Shown here: positions 34,478 to 42,572 of the stretch, in pieces
How the letters are laid out: every line of letters starts with the position of its first letter
How positions within the stretch are numbered: position 1 is the stretch's first letter
Position numbers and translations under genes: made by a program
Notes under the pieces: model-generated
Seen by the model: the letters and a program-made list of their open reading frames with translations, nothing else
Databases searched by the model: none
What the model was told of the DNA's origin: nothing
Origin: a virus
Length of the DNA stretch: 47,322 nucleotides
Reading direction: 5' to 3' (one strand)
IMG/VR virus record: IMGVR_UViG_3300030380_006479
Location: 1 to 47,322 of that record

Positions 34478-37081
34478 ATGTCTAATTATACAAAATCGTT
34501 TAATTTCCGAAATGGTGTTCAGGTTGATGACAGTTCTCTGGTAGTAAATGCCAATGGACTGGTGGGAATCGGAACTACCAGACCAGAAAAAAAATTAGAT
34601 GTTTTTGGAAATGCGAGAGTATCTGGTTTAACTAGTGTATCAACACTCAATGTGACGAATGTCGTGACCATTGGAACTGGAATCACAATGGATTCTACGA
34701 CAGGCATTGTAACTGCGGTTAAATTTGTTGGTGATGCATCGGGATTGCAAAACATTATAGCAATCGCAACTGACGGTTTTATTGCAAATGCTGGAACACT
34801 TTCAACTGTTGGAAGTGTTGGTATCGGAACGACAATATTTACAAATCCTACACCAAAATTAGAAGTTAGAGGGGATTCAAAATTTTTTGATGGAGTCACA
34901 ACCTTCGAAGGTTCTATTATATCTAAAAATATAAACTCTACTGGTGTAATCACCGCCACTGATTTTGCTGGTGCGGGAGGAACTGCAGCACCATTTGTTA
35001 ATATTAACGTAGGAACAGCAGCAACCATTGGAGTTTTAACAGTTACGGACGGATCAACATTTGATGGTGATGTGAGTTTGCCAGATAATAAAAAGATAAA
35101 ATTAGGTAATGGTAAAGATCTTCAAGTTTTTCATGGTGAATCTCCTTTTTCTCCAGGCTCAGCACATAACAGTTACATTCAAGATTCTGGAACTGGAGAT
35201 TTAGTATTACTATCCAATCAAGTTGCAATAAGAAATGCATCTGAAACTCAAGATATGGCAAGGTTCTATGAGGGAGACCGTGTTGAATTGAGTCATAATG
35301 GTAGTAAAAAATTCGAAACAACTGGAACAGGAGTAACCGTAACTGGAAATCTTGGAGTTAGCAATAGAACATTTCTAAAAGATTTAGAAGTTTCGGGTAT
35401 TTCTACATTTAATGACACCATTGAACTTAAAAAGGTATCTGTTGGTGCGACTGTTGGATTTGGAACAACGGCATATTTTAAAGATAACGCAGCAATCATA
35501 TTAGGTGATGGTGAAGATTTTGAAATTTATCATGGTAAATCTCGAAATGATCCAAGTGCTACAAATCAACAAAGTTACATTCGAGATTCTGGAGTTGGCG
35601 ATTTAGTATTACTATCCAATCAAGTTGCAATCAGAAATGCTACTGAAAGTGAAGATATAGCAAGATTCAAAGAAAATGATGGTGTTGAATTATATCATAA
35701 TAATGTAGAAAAATTACGAACTATTAGTATTGGTGCATCAGTTTTTGGACAGTTAAACGTTGCGAGATTAAATGGTGGTACTAATGGATTATCTGCGAGT
35801 TATGGTGCATTAAGATATGGAAATGAAGCTGGAAATGTTTCTTTCAGCACAAGAAAATCAGTAGATTTAATAAATTATGATACTGGCAATATTAATTTTT
35901 ACTTAGATGGTTCAAATGCAAATTCTGGTATTGGTAGTTTCGTGTGGCATCAAGGAACATCTAACCGTTTGATGGCTCTTACCGCTGAAGGAAACCTTGG
36001 CATTGGATTGGTAAATCCACAATTTAAATTACATGTAGATGGAACTGCCAAAATTTCGGGACTATCCACTTTCGGAAATGGTATAAAAGTAACCAGTGGT
36101 GACATCACTGTAACTAATAGTATTAAATCATCCTCTAATAATACCGATCTTGATTTCTCAACTGGTATCATGTCTGCTACGACTTTCAAAGGAAATGTTG
36201 ATGCAAGAGATGAAATTGGTGGCACGAGTAAATTTTTAAATCTTATTATTGAAAGTGATGGAACTGGAACTGGTATTGCCACAATGCCAAAACTCAAGAT
36301 TGGATCAGGTATTGGTGTAAACGAAGATCCCCTTGCGAAGGTGACGTTTCCAGCAATGCAAGGTAGTAATTTTAATTTAATTGACACCTATCTTAATATT
36401 AAAACTAGTTCTACTAAAAGAGTTTTTGTAACCCAAGACGGTCAGGTGGGTATATTTACAGATAGAATGCCAGGTAGACCAGTTAGTGCAATAACTAGAC
36501 CAAACGTTCAAACTGCAATTGGAGTAAATGTAGATACGACTGTTCTGGTCAAGGCATTAGGTATTGGAACTGCTGATTTTGGTCAAGGATCTGCCGTTGA
36601 TTTTTCTAATGCTGGATCACAATTCTCTAGATATATGATTCCACCTGTCATTAATAGTGCAGATGAGAGAGATTTACTGAAGGGAAATAGTGGAACTAAT
36701 CTTTTTACTGGCACAATCACAGCAGGTTCTCCTATTATAACAAATGTTGGTAATTTTGATATTGCTAATCTTACCCTAGGAACTGTTGTTACCATTACTA
36801 ATGAAACTAATATTAATCAAGTGTTGCCACCAACAGGTGTAGCTAAAGTTATTGGCAAGGATAACAGTGATCCTTCTAATAAAAAAATAACATTAGATAA
36901 GAATTTTGGTGGAACTGGAAGTTCAAATGGTAGTGTCACATTCAATGAAAATGGATCAAATAATGACATACCCCTAGGAGCAATTATTTTTGATAATTCA
37001 AGTGGTGTTAATAAACTTAGATATTTTACAGGTTCGATTGATACAAGTGGAAGTGATGGTGGTTGGCTCAATGTCTCATAA
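34478..37081 (+). CDS. Tail fibre protein with repeated shaft modules
   Basis: 867 residues. The N-terminus has 'LVGIGTTRPEKKLDVFGNARVSG'. Two copies of a roughly 130-residue module follow, each with 'YIxDSGxGDLVLLSNQVAIRNA' and 'RFxExDxVELxHN'. A related third copy lies in the 911-residue fibre. The C-terminal 150 residues are different (DERDLLKGNSGTNLFTGTI...) and end in 'YFTGSIDTSGSDGGWLNVS'. No S74 or collar domain is seen. It is followed after 12 bases by the glycine-rich adhesin, so it may form the shaft that carries it. Confidence 0.65.
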   Translation: MSNYTKSFNFRNGVQVDDSSLVVNANGLVGIGTTRPEKKLDVFGNARVSGLTSVSTLNVTNVVTIGTGITMDSTTGIVTAVKFVGDASGLQNIIAIATDGFIANAGTLSTVGSVGIGTTIFTNPTPKLEVRGDSKFFDGVTTFEGSIISKNINSTGVITATDFAGAGGTAAPFVNINVGTAATIGVLTVTDGSTFDGDVSLPDNKKIKLGNGKDLQVFHGESPFSPGSAHNSYIQDSGTGDLVLLSNQVAIRNASETQDMARFYEGDRVELSHNGSKKFETTGTGVTVTGNLGVSNRTFLKDLEVSGISTFNDTIELKKVSVGATVGFGTTAYFKDNAAIILGDGEDFEIYHGKSRNDPSATNQQSYIRDSGVGDLVLLSNQVAIRNATESEDIARFKENDGVELYHNNVEKLRTISIGASVFGQLNVARLNGGTNGLSASYGALRYGNEAGNVSFSTRKSVDLINYDTGNINFYLDGSNANSGIGSFVWHQGTSNRLMALTAEGNLGIGLVNPQFKLHVDGTAKISGLSTFGNGIKVTSGDITVTNSIKSSSNNTDLDFSTGIMSATTFKGNVDARDEIGGTSKFLNLIIESDGTGTGIATMPKLKIGSGIGVNEDPLAKVTFPAMQGSNFNLIDTYLNIKTSSTKRVFVTQDGQVGIFTDRMPGRPVSAITRPNVQTAIGVNVDTTVLVKALGIGTADFGQGSAVDFSNAGSQFSRYMIPPVINSADERDLLKGNSGTNLFTGTITAGSPIITNVGNFDIANLTLGTVVTITNETNINQVLPPTGVAKVIGKDNSDPSNKKITLDKNFGGTGSSNGSVTFNENGSNNDIPLGAIIFDNSSGVNKLRYFTGSIDTSGSDGGWLNVS

Positions 37082-37093
37082 CAAGAGGTTAAA

Positions 37094-38245
37094 ATGACTA
37101 TTAAAAATTCTGGAAGTTCATTATCTTTTTCTGAAATAGTAACAGAATTTGGTAATCCAACTGACGGTAAATTTGGAAATTACAGAGTTACAGAATCTTT
37201 AAAACGTAATAATGTTACTTTTAGACAATTAACATTAGATGGAGAAACACCTGGTACCGCAGGTAGTATTCCAACATCAGGTCAAATTAAGTTTAGTGAT
37301 TTTTATGGCAAAAGATTAACAAATGTAATTGACATATTTTCTGGTGGTCAGGAAAATTTATTAAATGCAAAGAAGATATTTAATGTAATACCAAACCGAG
37401 TCACTGTGGTAGGTCCAAAAAAATCTAGTGACAGGAGAGAAGCAGACAGTAAAGTTATTATTTCAGTGAACAAAACAGTTGGATCAGAAAAAGGAGATCA
37501 GACTAAATGTGCATTACGAACAGGATCATGGGATTCTACAGTTCAATTACAGGTGATTGTTGATGGTCAAGGGAAACTTGTTGGTGCTGGTGGAGATGGA
37601 GGAGATGGTGCGGACGGATTAAGTGGTTCATTTAATGGAAAACAAGGTAGAGGTTTTAATGGAACTAATGGAACATCAGGATTGGGCATCGAACATGGAA
37701 CCTCAACTAATAAAACAAAAATCATTATAACATCAGGTGGTATAATATCCACGGGTTTTGGTGGTGGTGGAGGAGGAGCAGGAGGTCAAGAAACAAGTAA
37801 GAATGATAGAAGAGCTGGTGGCGGAGGAGGTGGCGGTGGTGCTGGCATCCCTGCTGGAATAGGTGGACAAGGTGGATCACCACAGGCAGGTACGAGAGAT
37901 GATCCTAAAGATAATGGTGATGATGGTAATAGTGGTTCAGTAAATAATAACCAACTTCTAGGTGGCACTGGTGGTGATGGAGGTTCTAACGAAGATCAAG
38001 TTTCTGGTGCAAATGGTGGAAGAGGTGGAGATATTAGACCTGGTTTTCAACAATTAAATGGTTCTAACGGAGGGTCAGATGAAGGTGGGTTTCCTAATGG
38101 AGGAGTTACCTTTGGTGGAACTGCGGGATCAAATGGAAAGGCAATCAGAAAAACTGATAGTAATATAGTATTTGAAGAACAGTTTAGTAGTAATGATGAT
38201 GTGGTAGGAGATAAGGATGGTATAGGTGTATTTCAATCAACATAG
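37094..38245 (+). CDS. Glycine-rich tail adhesin, gp38-like architecture
   Basis: 383 residues. The N-terminal 100 residues include 'PTSGQIKFSDFYGK', a short attachment motif frequent in marine phage adhesins. Residues about 170-350 are extremely Gly/Asn/Asp rich, with GGGGGG runs separated by variable loops (GADGLSGSFNGKQGRG, GAGIPAGIGGQGG, GGTGGDGGSNEDQ). This recalls the polyglycine-II sandwich of T-even gp38 adhesins, which cap long tail fibres and contact the receptor. Homology to gp38 is not shown; the likeness is architectural. It is the last gene of the fibre cluster, preceded by AAGAGG. Confidence 0.65.
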   Translation: MTIKNSGSSLSFSEIVTEFGNPTDGKFGNYRVTESLKRNNVTFRQLTLDGETPGTAGSIPTSGQIKFSDFYGKRLTNVIDIFSGGQENLLNAKKIFNVIPNRVTVVGPKKSSDRREADSKVIISVNKTVGSEKGDQTKCALRTGSWDSTVQLQVIVDGQGKLVGAGGDGGDGADGLSGSFNGKQGRGFNGTNGTSGLGIEHGTSTNKTKIIITSGGIISTGFGGGGGGAGGQETSKNDRRAGGGGGGGGAGIPAGIGGQGGSPQAGTRDDPKDNGDDGNSGSVNNNQLLGGTGGDGGSNEDQVSGANGGRGGDIRPGFQQLNGSNGGSDEGGFPNGGVTFGGTAGSNGKAIRKTDSNIVFEEQFSSNDDVVGDKDGIGVFQST

Positions 38246-38287
38246 TTTGGTTACGAGATATATACTATATACTGTTATTAATTTTGT

Positions 38288-38629
38288 ATGAAATCAATTA
38301 TTAAAATTGAAAAATATTTGCCAGAAACAAATCAGATAATTGTAAAATTTGCGAGACTTCATGCTCCTCAACCAATCGACAATTACGATAGTACTCCAGT
38401 AGATTGTGATAAACTAGATTGTTATAACACAGAAACTTTCCTTCACACCTTAATGAGAAGAGTGGGAGAGAAGTTTGTATTAAAAGAAGAGGATGAAGAA
38501 CCAATTTTTAATAAAGTGGATGTTGTAGGTGAGAAACTTGATTTACCTAATATGGTAGGAAAGATAATTGAATGTAAAGTAGATAGTAATAGGAAACAAA
38601 TACTAAAAATGAGGAGAGTTGAATTATGA
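38288..38629 (+). CDS. Hypothetical protein
   Basis: 113 residues, not recognised. It is a mixed charged protein, rich in Glu, Lys and Val, with a likely beta-strand opening (MKSIIKIEKYLPETNQIIVKF) and a basic end (NRKQILKMRRVEL). No membrane segment. It overlaps the next gene by four bases (ATGA-type), so the two are coupled. The 42-base spacer upstream contains two TATACT sequences that could serve as -10 boxes, but no convincing -35 box. Confidence 0.6.
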   Translation: MKSIIKIEKYLPETNQIIVKFARLHAPQPIDNYDSTPVDCDKLDCYNTETFLHTLMRRVGEKFVLKEEDEEPIFNKVDVVGEKLDLPNMVGKIIECKVDSNRKQILKMRRVEL

Positions 38630-39102
38630 CTGTTAAAAGATATGTAAAAAAATGTGAAGAGTTTGCGATTTGCTCTGAAACAGGGAGTGCAGGGGATGTA
38701 TTTTTTGATAGTGCTGCTGAAAATCGTGCTTTATATCACATCATAATTAAAGGGTCAGGTAGAGGTGGGGTTGCCTTTGATTCAGAATATGTAGAGGCAG
38801 ATGCACAGGTCAATAAATTTCATTCAAAAATACAATATCTTGGTAAAAATTTAATTTTTGAAGCATATGAAGATTATCATATATTTGGATTCTGTCCAAT
38901 AAGACTGACAGATCAATGGAAAGGTCGATTGGTTAATGAATCATTTGATGGTCAGGATGGAAGTTGGTTGATTTGTTTTGATGGAAGACCACTGGTTAAT
39001 GGAAAGGAGTTGCAAAGAATGGACTATGCGAGATTAGAAAATAAAAAATACGAGATTGAATTAAATAATTCTGTGATTGGATTATTTACGAGAACAGGAT
39101 AA
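38626..39102 (+). CDS. Hypothetical protein
   Basis: 158 residues, not recognised. It looks like a beta-sandwich or barrel: repeated short strands with aromatic residues (ALYHIIIKGSGRGGVAFDSE, NLIFEAYEDYHIFGFCPIRL, GSWLICFDGRPLVNG). It contains five cysteines without a clear metal-binding spacing. It is coupled to the 113-residue gene upstream and is followed by a promoter-like region. It could be a late accessory virion protein or an early protein; nothing in the sequence decides. Confidence 0.6.
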   Translation: MTVKRYVKKCEEFAICSETGSAGDVFFDSAAENRALYHIIIKGSGRGGVAFDSEYVEADAQVNKFHSKIQYLGKNLIFEAYEDYHIFGFCPIRLTDQWKGRLVNESFDGQDGSWLICFDGRPLVNGKELQRMDYARLENKKYEIELNNSVIGLFTRTG

Positions 39103-39127
39103 TTTATTGTCAAGAAAATAAAACATT

Positions 39128-39156
39128 TTCGCAATTATTACATAATGTGTTATAAT
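39128..39156 (+). promoter_or_regulatory. Sigma70-type promoter
   Basis: TTCGCA and TATAAT are separated by 17 bases and precede the gene at 39179, which has a CGAGG ribosome binding site. The AGTGTCAC box of downstream promoters is absent at the expected position, so this is a different, ordinary promoter class. Confidence 0.5.
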
Positions 39157-39178
39157 AAAAATAAACTACGAGGTAAAT

Positions 39179-39364
39179 ATGAAATTGACTCCAAATGAGT
39201 TGATGATATTAAGAGGTACCTTATGTTGGAAAAGAATGTATAAGGGAATGAAACACGCTCCACATGGAGTGGTTGTTTGGGACGAGACTTGGATGCAAGA
39301 TAGTTTAGATAAAATAAATGCTTATATTAAGGAACATCATCCTGAAATACCAGAATGGAAATGA
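39179..39364 (+). CDS. Small hypothetical protein
   Basis: 61 residues, basic and helical, with several Trp (LCWKRMYKGMKHAPHGVVVW). Not recognised. It has a plausible promoter and ribosome binding site, and its end overlaps the start of the oxygenase gene by ten bases, which suggests a two-gene unit. Confidence 0.55.
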   Translation: MKLTPNELMILRGTLCWKRMYKGMKHAPHGVVVWDETWMQDSLDKINAYIKEHHPEIPEWK

Positions 39365-40002
39365 ATAAAAAAATACTTGATTATGATGTAGATTCTTTAT
39401 TTTCAACTCCGATACACATTTTAAAATTAGATGATTTTGATAATATAAAGAATGATCTGATAGATTATGCTTATAAGATCAAAAATAAAAATATTGGTAG
39501 AAACGCATCAAATAAAGGTGGTTATCAGTCTGAACCATTTAATATTAATGATTCTAATGATATATTACATAATTTGATAATGAAAATTATATCTAATATG
39601 ACTTGCTTTAGAGAAAATGTAAGTGTTGAATGTGACGCTTGGATCAACATAAATCCACCAAAATCTTTTAATGCAAAACATTGTCATCCAAATTGTGATA
39701 TGGCATCAGTATTATGGATAAAAATACCAAAAAACTCAGGCGACATTGAATTTGAATCACCATTTAATTTTTTATCATATAATGAAATGGATTCATATAA
39801 TCAAGATTTTAAGAAGAAAACAAAATGTTATCACAGTTACACTTATCCACCAAAAGAGGGAGTAGTTATTTTATTCCCTGCTCACCTACAACATAAGGTG
39901 CATGAAAATAAGTCAAGTGAAGATCGAATATCAGTTTCATTCAATATGAGTATTCTTAATCCGTACTTGATGCGATCAGATGGTACGTTGAAAAAAATGT
40001 AA
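39355..40002 (+). CDS. Putative 2OG-Fe(II) oxygenase
   Basis: 215 residues with the pattern of the phage-associated 2-oxoglutarate/Fe(II) oxygenase family (2OG-FeII_Oxy_5 type). 'AKHCHPNCDMASVLWIKIP' supplies the first His of the metal site (His109/His111). 'GVVILFPAHLQHKVHEN' supplies the distal His (His180). 'EDRISVSFNM' contains Arg191, placed to bind 2-oxoglutarate. Such enzymes are frequent in cyanophages; substrates are mostly unknown. Two in-frame ATGs (39355, 39361) are possible starts and neither has a strong ribosome binding site. A strong terminator follows about 90 bases downstream. Confidence 0.72.
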   Translation: MEMNKKILDYDVDSLFSTPIHILKLDDFDNIKNDLIDYAYKIKNKNIGRNASNKGGYQSEPFNINDSNDILHNLIMKIISNMTCFRENVSVECDAWININPPKSFNAKHCHPNCDMASVLWIKIPKNSGDIEFESPFNFLSYNEMDSYNQDFKKKTKCYHSYTYPPKEGVVILFPAHLQHKVHENKSSEDRISVSFNMSILNPYLMRSDGTLKKM

Positions 40003-40090
40003 CCTTGCCTGTAATTTCTAAAAAACATACATACTCTGTATGGTTTGTTTCGAAGGGTATATTTAATCGTTAAAGGGATCAAAAATGGAG

Positions 40091-40124
40091 GAGTCTTACT
40101 TGTTTCAAAGTGAGACTCTTTTTT
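40091..40124 (+). terminator. Strong intrinsic terminator
   Basis: GAGTCTTAC (40091-40099) pairs with GTGAGACTC (40110-40118), nine pairs with one G-T, with a ten-base loop and a run of six T. It closes the oxygenase unit and separates it from the nuclease island. Confidence 0.88.
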
Positions 40125-40151
40125 GTGTGTTCATACGTGGTCAGATAACAA

Positions 40152-40195
40152 AGTGTCATAATGACTGTACACAGGGGGTTTTTTTATGTTATAAT
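40152..40195 (+). promoter_or_regulatory. AGTGTCAC-class promoter P1
   Basis: AGTGTCAT (40152-40159) lies 38 bases before TATAAT (40190-40195). The -35 position reads GTACAC, not TTGACA. A GGGGG plus seven-T stretch lies between the boxes, resembling the terminator tail in P4 but without its C-rich partner. It precedes the nuclease-like gene at 40217. Confidence 0.6.
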
Positions 40196-40216
40196 ATGTT
40201 CATATACAAAAACATT

Positions 40217-40711
40217 ATGACTCCCGAACAAACTTTAAGGTTTAGAGAACTCTATAAAGAAATGTATTTTATTTGTGGTGGACTCGATCCGTTCTCTTAT
40301 GCAAGAGCTAGAGAAATCTATATGTCTGGAGAGTTTGGACACAAGGTTGCTGATGATTACTCAGGAGAGGATGCTTTTGATGAGAATGGTAAACCAGTTG
40401 AGTACAAGTCAACTATCGCAGATAAGATACAAGGTACTTATAATGGTATAAGTGTTCATAACACTTGGGAAGAACAAATGAAGTATCTCAAAGAGTATAA
40501 AATCTGTAAATATGAGAAACATTACTTCGCAAGATTTGAAAATGGAGAAATTGTTGAAGCATATGTACTTTCTGGAGAAGATGTGTTAGAATTAATATTA
40601 CCCAGAGTTAAGAAACAATTTGATGAAGGGACATCACATAAAAAAGACCCTAGAATAGGGGTAACAATCGGACACAAAGACATCAAAAAGTATGGTACAA
40701 GAATTAGATAG
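40217..40711 (+). CDS. Putative PD-(D/E)XK nuclease, type II restriction enzyme-like
   Basis: 164 residues from the ATG at 40217. An in-frame extension to 40085 is rejected because it crosses a terminator and promoter P1. 'GEDAFDENGKPVEYKST' (50-66) gives Asp (52 or 55), Glu62 and Lys64, the spacing of a PD-(D/E)XK catalytic core. 'GTYNGISVHNTWEEQMKYLK' and 'KHYFARFENGEIVEAYVL' follow as further conserved-looking strands and helices. Small size and the adjacent methyltransferase, helicase and second methyltransferase suggest a restriction endonuclease or a nuclease for host DNA. Target specificity cannot be read. The 3' end overlaps the next gene by 20 bases. Confidence 0.55.
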   Translation: MTPEQTLRFRELYKEMYFICGGLDPFSYARAREIYMSGEFGHKVADDYSGEDAFDENGKPVEYKSTIADKIQGTYNGISVHNTWEEQMKYLKEYKICKYEKHYFARFENGEIVEAYVLSGEDVLELILPRVKKQFDEGTSHKKDPRIGVTIGHKDIKKYGTRIR

Positions 40712-41267
40712 TGGTAAGTTAATGTACTCAGGTGGTAGTAATGATGAGTGCTATACACCTTTATATGGAGTCATACCCATACTCAAGTACATCCCAAAGG
40801 ATGCAATAGTCTGGTGTCCATTTGATACATTCGAGAGTCACTTTGTAAAAGAAATATCTAAAACAAATAAGGTGGTGTCATCACATATTTGGACAGGTCA
40901 AGACTTCTTTAACTATGAACCCGACGAGTGGAATGTGATGGTATCAAATCCACCATTCACAAACAAGAGAAAGTATTTTGAGAGAGCATTATCATTTAAT
41001 AAACCATTCGCTCTGATTATGACAAATACTTGGTTGAATGACTCAGCACCAAAACAATTATTCAAAGACAAGGATTTACAACTGTTGATGTTTGATAAAA
41101 GAATGAAGTTTTTAAGTCCTGATGGTAGAGATAATGATAAGATCACATTCAGTAGTAGTTACTACTGTTACAACTTCTTACCAAAACAAATTATAATGGA
41201 GGAATTGAATATACCACCTAAGAAAGTGTCACAACGATCCCCTAGTTTGGCAGTTTTGCCATTATAA
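40692..41267 (+). CDS. Putative adenine DNA methyltransferase, Dam/phage type
   Basis: Up to 191 residues. 'NDECYTPLYGVIPIL' resembles the 'D.WYTP' opening of phage N6-adenine methyltransferases, 'IVWCPFDTFESHFV' (39-52) takes the motif I position, and 'VMVSNPPF' (82-89) is motif IV, the catalytic NPPF. The glycine-rich SAM loop is atypical (CPFD), as in some phage enzymes. A second ATG at 40722 (MYSGGSNDE) is an equally good start. The C-terminal residues are encoded by promoter P2 sequence. It probably partners the upstream nuclease-like gene, for example by protecting phage DNA; that pairing is inferred from overlap. Confidence 0.6.
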   Translation: MVQELDSGKLMYSGGSNDECYTPLYGVIPILKYIPKDAIVWCPFDTFESHFVKEISKTNKVVSSHIWTGQDFFNYEPDEWNVMVSNPPFTNKRKYFERALSFNKPFALIMTNTWLNDSAPKQLFKDKDLQLLMFDKRMKFLSPDGRDNDKITFSSSYYCYNFLPKQIIMEELNIPPKKVSQRSPSLAVLPL

Positions 41268-41268
41268 T
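41225..41268 (+). promoter_or_regulatory. AGTGTCAC-class promoter P2
   Basis: AGTGTCAC (41225-41232) lies 38 bases before TATAAT (41263-41268), followed by AAGTATATCA. A TGGCA/TGCCA hairpin (41248-41261) abuts the -10 box. The whole element lies within the last codons of the methyltransferase gene and would drive the helicase gene at 41290. Confidence 0.65.
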
Positions 41269-41289
41269 AAGTATATCAACAGGAAATCT

Positions 41290-42471
41290 ATGCAACTAAG
41301 ACCCCATCAAGAGCAAGCAATCAAAGCAATGCTTCGCAACGACAAAGGACAAGTGATTGTTCCTACAGGTGGTGGTAAAACTATCTGTATGATAGAGGAT
41401 GCCAAGAATGAGTTAAGCAGAACAAATACACTTCAGACGATTGTGGTTGTTGCTCCTCGTATTCTATTGGCAAATCAGTTGTCAGCAGAGTTTCTTGAGC
41501 ATATCGTAGGTGTAGATGTAATGCACGTTCATAGTGGAGAGACTCATCACTTCAGTACAACTAAGGTTGATAAGATCAGAGAGTTCAACTTCCTAAGTGC
41601 AAATACTAACTGCAATCAGTTGATATTCACAACATATCACTCACTACACAGAATTGTTGAGAGTAATATTGTTGTTGATACCATTTACTTTGATGAAGCA
41701 CACAACTCAGTTCAGAAAAACTTTTTCCCTGCCGTTGAGCAACTATCAACCAGTAGTTTGACACGTTCATTCTTCTTTACTGCTACACCAAAGCACAGTT
41801 TGACACCTAGCAAGGCAGGTATGAACTGGACAAGAGTTTATGGTAATGTCATTTGCAATGTACCTGCACCTAAGTTAGTCAAGCAGGGTTACATACTTCC
41901 ACCAAAGGTTGAAGTTTACAAGACCAGAATACTTGATAAAGATGAATTAGTTGCAGACAGAGACAATGAGCAGATGATTGACGCCATAGATAACTTAGAT
42001 AAGGACAAAGTTTTGATATGTGCCAAGTCAACAAAACAGATTGTTGCACTTGTATCACAGACTGACTTTGTGAAGCAGTTGGCAGTACGTGGTTATTCTT
42101 GGATGACCATCACATCAAAGACAGGTGCCATCATTGATGGTGAGAAGGTGGACAGAGAGACATTTTTTGATACACTTAATGAGTGGGGTAGAAACGACAA
42201 AAAGTTTGTTGTACTGCACCACAGCATACTCTCAGAGGGCATCAATGTCAATGGTCTGGAAGCAGTATTGTTTATGAGATCTATGGACTACATAGGTATC
42301 AGTCAGACTATTGGTAGAGTCATTCGCAAGGGGAGTGCTGATAAAGTATTCGGACTTGTCTGCATCCCTGTTTATTCTAAGGTTGGTATTTCTACTGCAA
42401 GGAAGGTCGAGGCAGTCGTTGATACCATATTCAACAAAGGTCAAGCAGCAACTTCGGTGGTGACAAGATGA
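41290..42471 (+). CDS. SF2 DNA helicase, restriction-enzyme (ResIII)/UvsW-like
   Basis: 393 residues with a full set of SF2 motifs: 'LRPHQEQAI' Q-like motif, Walker A PTGGGKT (25-31), 'VVAPRILLANQL' (Ia), DEAH (135-138), TATP (164-167, motif III), 'SEGINV' (315-320, motif V) and 'QTIGRVIRKG' (339-348, motif VI). This combination is typical of the ResIII/UvsW/RecG-related branch. It is compact (T4 UvsW is 587 residues). It lies between two methyltransferases, so a role with the island's nuclease is possible, but repair or replication-fork work is equally plausible. AGGAAA precedes the start; the stop overlaps the next start as ATGA. Confidence 0.85.
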   Translation: MQLRPHQEQAIKAMLRNDKGQVIVPTGGGKTICMIEDAKNELSRTNTLQTIVVVAPRILLANQLSAEFLEHIVGVDVMHVHSGETHHFSTTKVDKIREFNFLSANTNCNQLIFTTYHSLHRIVESNIVVDTIYFDEAHNSVQKNFFPAVEQLSTSSLTRSFFFTATPKHSLTPSKAGMNWTRVYGNVICNVPAPKLVKQGYILPPKVEVYKTRILDKDELVADRDNEQMIDAIDNLDKDKVLICAKSTKQIVALVSQTDFVKQLAVRGYSWMTITSKTGAIIDGEKVDRETFFDTLNEWGRNDKKFVVLHHSILSEGINVNGLEAVLFMRSMDYIGISQTIGRVIRKGSADKVFGLVCIPVYSKVGISTARKVEAVVDTIFNKGQAATSVVTR

Positions 42472-42572
42472 AAACAGATCTACTTCTCAGAATTTATAAG
42501 GTGGTCAAGGTCAAACCGAAACCAGAATATAAACCAGTTCGCAAACATTACAACATTCACACTTACGGATGA
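42468..42572 (+). CDS. 34-residue coupled peptide between helicase and methyltransferase
   Basis: An ORF of 34 codons whose ATG overlaps the helicase stop (ATGA) and whose own stop overlaps the methyltransferase start (ATGA). The peptide is very basic (MKTDLLLRIYKVVKVKPKPE...RKHYNIHTYG). The double overlap argues for real translation. It may only relay ribosomes, or be a small DNA- or protein-binding factor. No family recognised. Confidence 0.6.
   Translation: MKTDLLLRIYKVVKVKPKPEYKPVRKHYNIHTYG

Noticed and set aside
40085-40216. In-frame N-terminal extension of the nuclease-like gene (44 extra residues)
   Set aside because: The extension crosses a strong terminator (40091-40124) and the P1 promoter boxes, so the mRNA would start downstream of it. 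The ATG at 40217 is used instead.
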